Notes under the pieces: generated by a model
Seen by the model: the letters and a program-made list of their open reading frames with translations, nothing else
Databases searched by the model: none
What the model was told of the DNA's origin: nothing
Made by a program: the position numbers and the translations under genes
Part shown: piece after piece, positions 17,356-26,392 of the stretch
Layout: every line of letters begins with the position of its first letter
Numbering within the stretch: the first letter of the stretch is position 1
NCBI GenBank assembly: GCA_018780645.1
Contig: JADMJJ010000021.1
Location: 1 to 64,000, forward strand
Reading direction: 5' to 3'
DNA from: Burkholderiaceae bacterium
GTDB lineage: Bacteria; Pseudomonadota; Gammaproteobacteria; Burkholderiales; Burkholderiaceae_C
Length of the DNA: 64,000 nt

Positions 17356-17997
17356 TCAACCCTCGGCCGCAATCTGCCGCAGTGCCTGCTCGAACACCTC
17401 GGGCGGTTGGCCGCCGGAGATCAGGTGGCGGTCGTTGATGATCACCGCCGGCACCGAATTGATGCCCTGCTGCAGATAGAACTGTTGGCGCTGGCGCACA
17501 TCGTCGGTGAACTCGTCCGAGGCCAGGATGGCGCGGGCGCGCTCCACATCGAGGCCGACCTGGGCCACCTTGCTCAAGAGCAGTTCATGGTCGCTGGGGT
17601 TCTGGTCTTCGGTGAAATAGGCGCTGAGCAGGGCATGCTTGAGCGCCGCCTGCCTGCCTGAGCCTTCGCCCTCGGCCCAGTGCAGCAGGCGGTGGGCGTC
17701 GAAGGTGTTGTAGATGCGGCTTCGCCCGCCCATGCTGAACTCGAAACCGACGGCGGCGCCACGGGCACGAATCGCCTCGCGGTTCTGCGCGATCTGGGCC
17801 GGCGAGATGCCGTACTTCTGGCTTAAGTGCTCGGTGATGTCCTGGCCCTCGGGCACCATCTTGGGGTTCAGCTCGAAGGGCTGGAAATGCAGCTCGGCCT
17901 TGATATCACCGCCGACCCGGTCGAGCGCGGTTTCCAGTGATTTGAGGCCGATGGCGCACCAGGGGCAGGAGACGTCGGAGACGAAATCGATCTTCAT
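17356..17997 (-). CDS. DsbA-family (FrnE-like) thiol oxidoreductase
   Basis: A 213-residue thioredoxin-fold protein with the active site CPWC (Cys11-Cys14) right at the N-terminus and no signal peptide, so it is cytoplasmic. The pattern MKIDFVSDVSCPWCAIG, the RIYNTFDAHRLLHWA region and the cis-proline segment GINSVPAVIINDRHLISGGQ match the FrnE/2-hydroxychromene isomerase-like DsbA subgroup, implicated in disulfide handling under stress in some bacteria. It converges on the PilZ gene across a REP pair, leaving only 3 bases between repeat and stop codon. Confidence 0.88.
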   Translation of the reverse strand: MKIDFVSDVSCPWCAIGLKSLETALDRVGGDIKAELHFQPFELNPKMVPEGQDITEHLSQKYGISPAQIAQNREAIRARGAAVGFEFSMGGRSRIYNTFDAHRLLHWAEGEGSGRQAALKHALLSAYFTEDQNPSDHELLLSKVAQVGLDVERARAILASDEFTDDVRQRQQFYLQQGINSVPAVIINDRHLISGGQPPEVFEQALRQIAAEG

Positions 17998-18030
17998 GGG
18001 GTGATGCTTTCAAACAAGGGCTGGGTTTGC

Positions 18031-18837
18031 TTACCAGCTTAGCGGGTTGACACGGTAATAGCGGCTCAGCTGTTCGTACAGAGCCGGGTGACGTTGAGCC
18101 AGCGGCAGCGGTTGCTCGAAGAACACCTCGCTGGACACGGCAAAGAACTCGGCCGGGTCGGTGGCGCCATAGTGGCTCAGCAGCGACTCCTGGCCCTGCC
18201 GGGCCTGCCATTGCAGCTGCTGGAACTCGGCCTGCATGACCCGCGACCAGGCCTTGTACTGCGTGCGGGGCAGGCTGGGTGCGCCATTGGCATGGCCTTT
18301 TTCCTGGTCCAACTGGTGGGCGAACTCATGGATCACCACATTGCGGCCGTCGTCGGCTATCGCCGCGCCTTCCAGTGCGTCCTGCCAGGACAAGATCACC
18401 TGACCCTGGGTCCAGGACTCGCCGGCCAGCACCTGGCGCTGCTCCTGCAGCACGCCCGCGCCATCGGTGGCAGGGCGATTGACGATGAAGGCGCCCGGGT
18501 AGACGAGGATCTGGCGCAGCTTGGGGAAGTAGCGCGGCCGGCGGCGGTTCAGCAGCAGCAGGCAGGCCTGAGCGGCGATGGTGACGCGCATCTCCGGCGT
18601 GACGACCAAGCCGTCGCAGCCGATGAAGGCCTTCTCGGCCAGAAACACCTGCATATGGCGCTTCAGCTGCAGCTGCAGATCGACCGGCAGGCGACGGACC
18701 TGGGGCACGCGACGCTTCAGGATCTCGCGCCATTCATTGGGGAAGGGCTGGCGGCGCAGGCGCTCGCGGCGCTTTTCGGTCCACCAGGGTTCGCCCAGCA
18801 GCCAGGCCAGTGGCAGCAGGGTCAGCAGGCCAAGCAT
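18031..18837 (-). CDS. mtfA: MtfA-like zinc peptidase (M90)
   Basis: A 268-residue protein with an N-terminal membrane segment (MLGLLTLLPLAWLLG) and the zinc motif HEFAH (His170 to His174) followed by DQEKGHANG. ESWTQGQVILSWQDAL precedes the active site as in MtfA (Mlc titration factor A), whose E. coli homologue is a soluble aminopeptidase of 265 residues. I place the start at 18837: codons upstream (CCA, ATT, GGG, ACA, CCT) are not the GC-ending ones used elsewhere, although the frame stays open to 18906. It is divergent from the efflux operon. The membrane segment suggests a variant topology compared with E. coli. Confidence 0.82.
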   Translation of the reverse strand: MLGLLTLLPLAWLLGEPWWTEKRRERLRRQPFPNEWREILKRRVPQVRRLPVDLQLQLKRHMQVFLAEKAFIGCDGLVVTPEMRVTIAAQACLLLLNRRRPRYFPKLRQILVYPGAFIVNRPATDGAGVLQEQRQVLAGESWTQGQVILSWQDALEGAAIADDGRNVVIHEFAHQLDQEKGHANGAPSLPRTQYKAWSRVMQAEFQQLQWQARQGQESLLSHYGATDPAEFFAVSSEVFFEQPLPLAQRHPALYEQLSRYYRVNPLSW

Positions 18838-19068
18838 CAGAATAGGCACAGGGTTCCCGTCGGTTGTCTCGAACTGCCCAATTGGGTGCCCGCCCATGCA
18901 TTTCAATAGCGCTGGTTCAAGAAATCAAGCGCCGGCTTGCCGCTCAGGCCGGGTTTCCTGCGATTCGTCGGCCTTGGCTGCCGGCGAGCGCATGGTCTCT
19001 TGCATCTGTGGCCAGCGCGGTTAAGCTTGCGCGCCTTCCCCCAGACCCATGTTATTTCGGAGATGCCG

Positions 19069-20217
19069 ATGTTGCGCCAGACCGTACTTGCCGTAGTTGT
19101 AGCGACCCTGCTTGTGGCCTGTGGCAAGACCCCCCCCGACGCAAAGGCCAAGGCGGACAAGGAGGCCGCCGCCCAGCCGCTGCTGATTTCGCCGGAAGAC
19201 CTGAGCCGCCTGAGCATCGGTTCCTACGATTCGGGCCCGGTGATCACCGGCTCGATCCAGCCCGAGAAGCGTGCCGATCTGCGCGCCGAGGTCTCGGCCG
19301 TGGTGCTGCAGGTGCTGAAGGAGAACGGCGAGAAGGTCAAGCGCGGCGACCTGATCGCGCGGCTGGATGACAGCGCCATCCGCGAGAGCCTGTCTTCCGC
19401 CGAAGAGGCCGCCCGGGCCTCGGGCCAGAGTTTCGAGCAGGCCGAGCGCCAGTACCAGCGGCTGCGCACCCTGCAGGCCCAGGGCATGAGCTCGATGCAG
19501 GCGATGGAGGACGCCGAGGTGCGCCGCAACAATGCGCAGAGCGATCTGGTGGCGGCCAAGGCCCGGGTGGCCACGGCCCGCCAGCAGATCCAGCGCACCG
19601 AGGTGCGCGCCCCGTTCGACGGCGTGGTCAGCGACCGCAAGGTCTCGCCGGGCGACACGGCCCAGATCGGCAAGGAGCTGGTCAAGGTGATAGATCCGAC
19701 CAGCATGCGCTTCGAGGGCCTGGTGTCGGCGGACCGCATGTCCGAGTTGAAGGTAGGCGAGACGGTGTTCTTCCGCGTCAACGGCTATGCCGACACCGAC
19801 TTCCAGGGCAAGGTGCGCCGCATCGCTGCCGCCGCCAACGCCGCGACCCGCCAGGTCGAGGTGCTGGTGGACTTCGCCGGCAAGGAGGCCCCAGCCGTGG
19901 CCGGGCTCTATGCCGAAGGCCGCGTGCAAACCCAGACCGTTAGTGCGCTGATGCTGCCCGAGGCCTCGATCCAGCGCCAGGGTGACGAGGCATTCGCCTG
20001 GCGGGTCAAGGACGGCCAGATCGCCAAGACCGCCCTCAAGCTTGGGGCTCGCGACGAGCGCCAGGGCCTGTATGTGGTCACCAGCGGCCTGACCGCCGGC
20101 GATGTGGTGCTGCGCCGTCCGACCAGCGCGCTGCAGGATGGCCGCAAGGTCGAAATGGCGAAGGCGGCAGCCGCATCAGCCGCATCAGCGGCTTCGGTTG
20201 CCAAGATGGGAGGCTGA
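19069..20217 (+). CDS. RND efflux periplasmic adaptor (lipoprotein)
   Basis: A 382-residue membrane fusion protein. N-terminal lipoprotein signal MLRQTVLAVVVATLLVAC with the lipidated Cys at residue 18, then a lipoyl/barrel-sandwich half (LRAEVSAVVLQVLKENGEKVKRGDLIARLD), a coiled-coil hairpin (residues about 95-165), and VRAPFDGVVSDRKVSPGD as the second lipoyl half. It bridges the RND pump to an outer-membrane channel. The ATG at 19069 is chosen because GGAG sits 6 bases upstream; the earlier ATG at 19063 would touch the ribosome binding site. The tail is an Ala/Ser low-complexity repeat. The pump follows after one base. No TolC-type gene is present. Confidence 0.92.
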   Translation: MLRQTVLAVVVATLLVACGKTPPDAKAKADKEAAAQPLLISPEDLSRLSIGSYDSGPVITGSIQPEKRADLRAEVSAVVLQVLKENGEKVKRGDLIARLDDSAIRESLSSAEEAARASGQSFEQAERQYQRLRTLQAQGMSSMQAMEDAEVRRNNAQSDLVAAKARVATARQQIQRTEVRAPFDGVVSDRKVSPGDTAQIGKELVKVIDPTSMRFEGLVSADRMSELKVGETVFFRVNGYADTDFQGKVRRIAAAANAATRQVEVLVDFAGKEAPAVAGLYAEGRVQTQTVSALMLPEASIQRQGDEAFAWRVKDGQIAKTALKLGARDERQGLYVVTSGLTAGDVVLRRPTSALQDGRKVEMAKAAAASAASAASVAKMGG

Positions 20218-20218
20218 T

Positions 20219-23200
20219 ATGTTTTTATCCAATTTCAGCGTCAAGAAGCCGATCGCGACGATCGTCATCATCATCAGCCTGATGTGTCTGGGCCTGTTGG
20301 CCCTGAAGAAGCTGCGGGTCAATCAGATCCCGGATGTCGAGCAGCCGCTGATGGTGGTCAACATCGCCTATCCGGGCGCCTCGCCCGAGACGGCCGAGCG
20401 CGAGATCATCAACCGCATCGAGAAGTCGCTGCTGAGCATCAACGGCGTGTCCGAGGTGCGCTCGACGGCGAGCGAGGGCAACGCCCAGTTCTTCCTGGTC
20501 TTCAACTTCAACAAGAACATGATCGAGGCGGCGGACGATATCCGCAACGCCATCGGTGCGGTGCGCTACAAGCTGCCGCTGGAGATGCGTGAGCCGGTGC
20601 TGCGCCGCATCGACCCCGCCGCCCAGCCCATCATGCAGCTGGCCCTGTCCAGCAAGAGCCAGACCCATGCCGAGATCTCGCGCGTGGCCGAGGACCAGAT
20701 CGCCGACAAGCTGCGTGGCATCAACGGCGTGGCCACGGTCAACGTCGATGGCGCCTTGACCCGTGAGCTGTCGGTGCTGCTGCGGGCGCAGAAGCTGCGC
20801 GAGTTCAATGTCTCGGTGACCGAGGTCGTCAACGCGCTGCGCAGCCAGAACACCACCGCGCCGGTGGGCAAGGTGCGCGGCGCGATGGAGGACCAGAGCA
20901 TCCGTCTGCTGGGCCGGATCGAGAACCCGGCCGAGTTCGAGCAGATCGTCGTCAAGCGCATGGGATCCGAGCTGGTCCGGCTGGGCCAGGTCGCTTCCAT
21001 CCAGGACGGCTTTGCCGAGCGCACCAGCGTCAGCGTGCGCAACGGCTCGCCGAATGTGGGCCTGTCGGTGACCCGCTCGCGCGATGCGTCCACGGTGTCC
21101 GTGGCCAACGAAGTGCGCAAGATGGTGGCCGAGATTCAGAAGACCCTGCCCGCCGGCAGCACGCTGGAGGTCACGCAGGACGGCGGCAAGGACGCGCAGA
21201 ACAGTCTCAACAACGTGATCGACGCGCTGGTCTTCGGCGCCGGCCTGACCGTGCTGGTGGTCTATGTGTTCCTGAACTCCTGGCGCTCGACGCTGATCAC
21301 CGCCCTGAGCCTGCCAACCTCGGTGATCGCTGCCTTCATCGCTGTCTGGCTGTGCGGCTTCACGCTGAATTTCATGAGCCTCCTGGGCCTGTCGCTGGCG
21401 ATCGGCGTGCTGATCGACGACGCGATCGTCGTGCGCGAGAACATCGTTCGCCATATGGAGCGGGGCGCCGATCGCGTCACCGCGGCGCTGAACGGCACGG
21501 CCGAGATCGGCCTGGCCGTGGCCGCGACGACCTTCTCCATCGTCGCGGTGTTCGTGCCGGTGGCCTTCATGCCCGGCGTCTCGGGCGAGTGGTTCCGCCC
21601 CTTCGGACTGACCGTGGTCGCCTCGGTGCTGGTGAGCCTGTTCATCTCGTTCACCCTGGACCCGATGTTGTCGGCCTTCTGGGGCGACCCACCCGGGCAC
21701 CACCTGGCGCCCAAGAAGGGCCTGTCCAAGCAGCTGCAGCGCTTCAACGAGTGGTTCGACCACCAGGCCGACCGCTACGGCAATGTGATCGCCTGGGCAC
21801 TGCACCACCGCATCTGGATGGCGATCTTCGCGGTGGCGAGCTTTGTGCTGGCCATCGTGCTGCAGATGACCCTGGGCGGCTCCAGCTTCCTGCCGTCCAG
21901 CGACTACGGGACGATTGCCATCGAGGTGCGTACCCCGGCCAGCGCGAGTCTCGAGTACTCGAAGCTGAAGATGGCCGCAGCCGCGGCCCAGGCCTTCGAG
22001 ATCAAGGAGACGAAGGCGACCAACAGTTATGTCAACGTCAGCGGCGGCCGCATCTATGTGGACCTGGGCAAGAGCTACGAACGCAAGCGCTCGGCCACGG
22101 AGATTGCCAAGGAGCTGCGCGAGAAGGTCTCCCGCCTCGTCGGCGCCGAATATGTGGTGCTGGACGACCTGAACAACGGCGCGCAGAAACCGGTGCAGAT
22201 ACGCTTCCACGGCGCCGACTCGCGCAAGCTGCTGGAGATCACCAACGACTACATGGCCCAGCTGCGCCAGGTCAAGGGCGCGGTCGATGTGGGCCTGTCC
22301 GAGCAGGACCCGCAGGACGAGTTGCAGATCGAGCTGAACCGCGGCCTGGCCAACTCGCTGGGCATCTCGGTTGGCGATGCGGCAACCGCGTTGCGGGTGG
22401 CCTTTGCCGGCGTCGAGGTCGGCGACTGGGTCGATCCGAGCGGCGAGACGCGCGACGTGGCCGTGCGTCTGCACCCGGCCGACCGCGTTGACGCGAGCAA
22501 TATCGAGCGCCTGCCCATCACCGTGGCCGGCAGCGGCACGATGGTGCCGCTGGAGCAGATCGCCACCGTGACGATGGGCAAGGGCCCGGCCAAGATCCAG
22601 CACTCGGACGGCAAGCGCATGATCGCCGTCTCGGCCAATGTGCAGGGCCGCTCGCCCGGGGAGGTGACGGCCGAGGCCAAGAAGCTGGCCGCGGCGATTC
22701 CGTTCCCGCCCGGTTATGGCATCGAGCTGGCCGGCGCGTCCAAGGACCAGGAAGAGGTGTTCGGCGCCATGGCCGTGGCCCTGGCCTCCGGCATCGGCCT
22801 GATGTACCTGATACTGGTGATGCAGTTCGGCTCGTTCACCGCGCCGCTGGGCGTGATGCTGTCGCAGCCGTTGTCGCTGATCGGCGTGGTCGTCGCGCTG
22901 CTGCTGACCAAGGGCACGCTGAACCTGATGAGCTTCATCGGCATCATCATGCTGGCCGGCCTGGTGGCGAAGAACGCCATCCTGCTGCTCGACGCTGCCC
23001 GCGCCGAGGAGGCCGCCGGCGTGCCGCGCGAAGAGGCCTTGATGCATGCGGGCCGCAAGCGCTTCCGGCCCATCCTGATGACGACCTTTGCGCTGATCGC
23101 CGGCATGCTGCCGGTGGCCATAGGCATCGGTGAAGGCGGCGAGTTCTACCGCCCTATGGCCGTGGCCATCATCGGCGGCACGATCACCTCCACCTTCCTG

Positions 23201-23443
23201 ACCCTGCTGATGGTGCCCAGCTTCTACGACAGCATCGAGATCGCCCGGGAACGGATGGTTGCCAAGTTCGGGCGCCGGCAGCTGCGCTGGAATGCCTTTG
23301 TCGCCTTCGCGCTGACCTTTGTCGAAGCGATACTGACGCTGCTGCTGCTGCGCTTCCTGTTCCGCTCACTGAAGCGGGCCCTGAGCTTCGTGCAGCGCCG
23401 GGGCGGCGCCGCGGCCAAGCCGGTCGTGGTGGGCGGCGAGTAA
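20219..23443 (+). CDS. RND (AcrB-type) multidrug efflux pump
   Basis: A 1074-residue inner-membrane proton/drug antiporter of the HAE1 family. The N-terminus FLSNFSVKKPIATIVIIISL is typical, the proton-relay aspartates sit in LSLAIGVLIDDAIVVREN, and the repeated large periplasmic loops and twelve membrane spans are evident. The C-terminus is extended by an extra hydrophobic stretch (AFALTFVEAILTLLLLRFLF) after the usual last span. GGGAGG precedes the ATG, one base after the adaptor stop. It is followed by a strong intrinsic terminator. Substrate is unknown; an outer-membrane factor must be supplied from elsewhere. Confidence 0.93.
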   Translation: MFLSNFSVKKPIATIVIIISLMCLGLLALKKLRVNQIPDVEQPLMVVNIAYPGASPETAEREIINRIEKSLLSINGVSEVRSTASEGNAQFFLVFNFNKNMIEAADDIRNAIGAVRYKLPLEMREPVLRRIDPAAQPIMQLALSSKSQTHAEISRVAEDQIADKLRGINGVATVNVDGALTRELSVLLRAQKLREFNVSVTEVVNALRSQNTTAPVGKVRGAMEDQSIRLLGRIENPAEFEQIVVKRMGSELVRLGQVASIQDGFAERTSVSVRNGSPNVGLSVTRSRDASTVSVANEVRKMVAEIQKTLPAGSTLEVTQDGGKDAQNSLNNVIDALVFGAGLTVLVVYVFLNSWRSTLITALSLPTSVIAAFIAVWLCGFTLNFMSLLGLSLAIGVLIDDAIVVRENIVRHMERGADRVTAALNGTAEIGLAVAATTFSIVAVFVPVAFMPGVSGEWFRPFGLTVVASVLVSLFISFTLDPMLSAFWGDPPGHHLAPKKGLSKQLQRFNEWFDHQADRYGNVIAWALHHRIWMAIFAVASFVLAIVLQMTLGGSSFLPSSDYGTIAIEVRTPASASLEYSKLKMAAAAAQAFEIKETKATNSYVNVSGGRIYVDLGKSYERKRSATEIAKELREKVSRLVGAEYVVLDDLNNGAQKPVQIRFHGADSRKLLEITNDYMAQLRQVKGAVDVGLSEQDPQDELQIELNRGLANSLGISVGDAATALRVAFAGVEVGDWVDPSGETRDVAVRLHPADRVDASNIERLPITVAGSGTMVPLEQIATVTMGKGPAKIQHSDGKRMIAVSANVQGRSPGEVTAEAKKLAAAIPFPPGYGIELAGASKDQEEVFGAMAVALASGIGLMYLILVMQFGSFTAPLGVMLSQPLSLIGVVVALLLTKGTLNLMSFIGIIMLAGLVAKNAILLLDAARAEEAAGVPREEALMHAGRKRFRPILMTTFALIAGMLPVAIGIGEGGEFYRPMAVAIIGGTITSTFLTLLMVPSFYDSIEIARERMVAKFGRRQLRWNAFVAFALTFVEAILTLLLLRFLFRSLKRALSFVQRRGGAAAKPVVVGGE

Positions 23444-23461
23444 GCCGAGATCGCTCAATCG

Positions 23462-23494
23462 AAGGCCTGACGCTTCGCGGCGTCAGGCCTTTTG
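23462..23494 (+). terminator. Intrinsic terminator of the RND operon
   Basis: AAGGCCTGACG (23462-23472), an 8-base loop and CGTCAGGCCTT (23481-23491) form a perfect 11-bp stem running into a short T run. It lies 19 bases after the pump stop codon, between two convergent genes. Confidence 0.85.
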
Positions 23495-23502
23495 CATGAG
23501 CT

Positions 23503-25734
23503 TCAGGGCCGCGCCGCCTGCACAAAGGCGGCAAATGCGTCCGCCGGCACCGGCCGGCTGAAATGATAGCCCTGCACCTCGTCGCAACCCATGGCGCGCA
23601 GATGGTCCAGCTGGCCGGCCGTTTCAACGCCCTCGGCAATCGTCTGCAGACCCAGGCTGCCGGCCATGCTGATGATGGCGCTGACGATGGCCTTGTCTTC
23701 GGGGTCATCGGTGATGTCGCGCACGAAGGATTGATCGATCTTGAGCTTGTAGATGCGGAACTTCTTCAGATAGCTCAGTGAGGAGTAGCCGGTGCCGAAG
23801 TCGTCGATGGACATGCGCACGCCACGGTCATGCAGGTCGTTCATCACGGCGATGGCACCCAGCGGGTCCACCATCGCCACGCCCTCGGTCAGCTCCAGCT
23901 CCAGCAAGTTCGGCGGCAGCCTGGCCTCGTCAAGGATGCGGCTGACCAGGGCCGGCAGGTCGGCGTGCCGGAACTGCACCGAGGACAGATTGACCGACAT
24001 CGTGATCGGCGCCATGCCCGCCTCCATCCAGGCCTTGAGCTGCTGGGCGGCACTGCGCAGCACCCATTCGCCTATGGGCAGTATCAGTCCACTGGCCTCG
24101 GCCACCGGAATGAACTCGGCCGGCGAGACCTGTCCCAGCTCGGGGTGCTGCCAGCGCAGCAGCGCCTCGGCGCCTATCACGCGGCCGGTCAGTAGGCAGA
24201 CCTGGGGCTGGTAGTGCAGGCTCAGCTGTTCGCGCTCCAGCGCGCGGCGCAGCGCATTCTCCAGCTGCAGCGCACGCACCGATTGGGCCTGCATCTCGCC
24301 GGTAAAGAAGCGGAAGTTGTTGCGCCCGTCGTGCTTGGCCCGGTACATGGCGATGTCGGCGCAGCGGCACAGGGTGTCGAAGTCCGCACCGTCGCCCGGA
24401 TACAGGGCGATGCCTATCGAAGGCGTGACGGTGAGCTCGTTGTGCTCGATCTGGAAGGCCTGCGCGGCCAGTGCCATCACCTTGGTGGCCACATGGGCGG
24501 CGCCCTGGGCATCGGTGCCGGGCAGCACGAGGATAAATTCGTCGCCGCCCAGCCGCGAGACCGTGTCCTGCTCTCGCACAGCGGTCTTCAGGCGTTGAGC
24601 CAGCAGGGCCAGCAATTCGTCGCCGACGCGGTGGCCCAGCGAATCATTTACGTTCTTGAAGTGATCCAGATCCAGGAACAGCAGGGCCAGGGGCTCCTGT
24701 TGGCGACGCGCGATCTCCAGCGCCTGGTGGGCGCGATCGCTGAGCAGTACGCGATTGGGCAGGCCGGTCAGCGAATCGTAGTGGGCCAGCTGCTGGATAT
24801 GGGCTTCGGCCTGCTGCTGCTCCAGCACCTTCTGCTCCAGCGCACTGACGGTCAGCTTCAGCTGCTGCGTGCGCTCGTCGACCAGATGCTCCAGCTCGTC
24901 CTTGGCCTTGACCAGCGCGCTCTCGGCGTTCTTGCGCGCAGTGATGTCCATGGTGATCCAGATCGAGCCCTGTGACAGGTCGTGCGGATCGATGGCCTTG
25001 CTGCGCACCTCACAGTACACGGCGGTGCCGTCCTTCTTGCGCAGCAGCATCTCGCCCTCGAAGGCCTGGCCCTTGGAGAAGGGTTCGTAGCAGCGGCGGC
25101 CCGCCTCGTTCCAGTCCTCGTCGGTCAGATACCACTGGCGCGAGGAACTGCCTGCCAGCTCGCCCGGGGCATAGCCGAACAGCGCCTCGAAGCTGCGATT
25201 GCACTGTGTGACCTTGCGGTCGCGCAGGAACACGATGCCCACCATCGAGTGGTCCAGGATCAGGCGTTGCTGATGAGTGACCGTCTGCAGCTCGCTTTGC
25301 GCCTGCTTCTGCTCGTGGATGTCATCGACGATCCAGATCGAACCGTCCGCCGGATTGTCGGCATTGATCAGCCGGCCGGTCAGGCTGCACCAGAACAGCT
25401 CGCCGCTGCGGCGCTTCATCAGCCGCTCGGTCTTGTAGGTCTGGCCGGTGGCGAGTATCGGGTAGGCCTCGGCGCCGAGCTGCTTGAAGTCCCGCTCGCT
25501 GGGATAGATCTCGATGCTGCTGGTGCCTATGGGGCCGAGCGGGTCGTCGAAGCCGTAGATCTCGGCATAGCGCTGGTTGCAGCGCACGATGGTGCGCTGC
25601 TTCACGAACACGATGCCAACGCCTGCGTTCTCGAGAATGATGTCGCGCTCGCGCAGTGCATGCAGCAGCTGCGCATTGACATCGGTGGCCGCTCGCGCCG
25701 GGGCGGGGGCCGTTCTCTCTGGTGGCGTGGCCAT
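23503..25734 (-). CDS. PAS-PAS-GGDEF-EAL cyclic di-GMP protein
   Basis: A 743-residue cytoplasmic protein with no membrane span. Two PAS domains (about residues 20-140 and 145-275; NAGVGIVFVKQRTIVRCNQ and HSMVGIVFLRDRKVTQCNR) precede a short coiled coil, a diguanylate cyclase domain with intact GGDEF (396-400) and a phosphodiesterase domain with intact EAL (523-525, EALLRW). Both activities are therefore possible; which dominates cannot be told. The start at 25734 has GAGAG upstream. It is a single gene facing the RND terminator. Its PAS pair suggests redox, oxygen or small-molecule sensing. Confidence 0.92.
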   Translation of the reverse strand: MATPPERTAPAPARAATDVNAQLLHALRERDIILENAGVGIVFVKQRTIVRCNQRYAEIYGFDDPLGPIGTSSIEIYPSERDFKQLGAEAYPILATGQTYKTERLMKRRSGELFWCSLTGRLINADNPADGSIWIVDDIHEQKQAQSELQTVTHQQRLILDHSMVGIVFLRDRKVTQCNRSFEALFGYAPGELAGSSSRQWYLTDEDWNEAGRRCYEPFSKGQAFEGEMLLRKKDGTAVYCEVRSKAIDPHDLSQGSIWITMDITARKNAESALVKAKDELEHLVDERTQQLKLTVSALEQKVLEQQQAEAHIQQLAHYDSLTGLPNRVLLSDRAHQALEIARRQQEPLALLFLDLDHFKNVNDSLGHRVGDELLALLAQRLKTAVREQDTVSRLGGDEFILVLPGTDAQGAAHVATKVMALAAQAFQIEHNELTVTPSIGIALYPGDGADFDTLCRCADIAMYRAKHDGRNNFRFFTGEMQAQSVRALQLENALRRALEREQLSLHYQPQVCLLTGRVIGAEALLRWQHPELGQVSPAEFIPVAEASGLILPIGEWVLRSAAQQLKAWMEAGMAPITMSVNLSSVQFRHADLPALVSRILDEARLPPNLLELELTEGVAMVDPLGAIAVMNDLHDRGVRMSIDDFGTGYSSLSYLKKFRIYKLKIDQSFVRDITDDPEDKAIVSAIISMAGSLGLQTIAEGVETAGQLDHLRAMGCDEVQGYHFSRPVPADAFAAFVQAARP

Positions 25735-25897
25735 GAAGTCTCTCGTGGCTCGCTGCGTGCTGGGCAGGCGCCGGTGGGCTTGGGGCAAGTCTTTACTTGC
25801 TCATTCTGGCCCAGATGCGGCCGGAACGTGGCGCGCGGTGTTGCCTCGCGGAGGGCAGGGGCGTGCCAAAGTGGACAGTGGGCCGCCCCTTGGAACC

Positions 25898-26392
25898 TCA
25901 GCTCACGATATAGGCCCCGGCGCCCACGCTGAGCAGCTTGCCGTCCTGGTCGAAGAACTCCATCCGGGTGGACGCCACGCGGCTGCCCAGCCGCAGGACC
26001 TCGGCTCGGGCGCTGAAGGTGGCGCCCGTGGCAGGGCGCAGGTAGTCGATGCGCAGATCGATGGTGCCCAGCTTGCCGAATCGGGCCAAGCGGGCATTCA
26101 CCGGCTCGTCCATGTGACGGGCGCCGATGGCGGCCATCGCGGCCAGGCCACCCATCGCATCCAGCGTGGCACTGATCACGCCGCCATGCAGGCGCTGATG
26201 GGTGTAGTGGCCGATCAGCTCGGGCTTCATCGCGATGTGTGCCAGCACATGCTCGGCCTCCAGCGCGTCGATGCGCAGACCCAGCACGCGATTGAAGACG
26301 ATCTTCTCCTCGAAAATCTCGCACAGCAGGCGCTGGAACTCGGGCTCGAACAGGGTGGAGGTGCAGGTCATGGAGGCATTGTCGGTCAACAT
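25898..26392 (-). CDS. YigI-like hot-dog acyl-CoA thioesterase
   Basis: A 164-residue hot-dog fold protein. FNRVLGLRIDALEAEHVLAHIAMKPELIGHYTHQRLHGGVISATLDAMGG matches the E. coli YigI pattern (PFNRALG, then LHGGV), so it should hydrolyse acyl-CoA esters. It is the last gene of the atu-like operon: its ATG at 26392 overlaps the end of the preceding acyl-CoA dehydrogenase by 7 bases. ATG 26371 is an alternative start; neither has a strong binding site, consistent with coupled translation. In context it may release CoA from dead-end intermediates. Confidence 0.82.
   Translation of the reverse strand: MLTDNASMTCTSTLFEPEFQRLLCEIFEEKIVFNRVLGLRIDALEAEHVLAHIAMKPELIGHYTHQRLHGGVISATLDAMGGLAAMAAIGARHMDEPVNARLARFGKLGTIDLRIDYLRPATGATFSARAEVLRLGSRVASTRMEFFDQDGKLLSVGAGAYIVS

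Noticed and set aside
20225-23047. Long minus-strand frame opposite the RND pump
   Set aside because: Antisense shadow of an unmistakable efflux pump; its composition (His-, Gln- and Arg-rich) and lack of motifs argue against coding.
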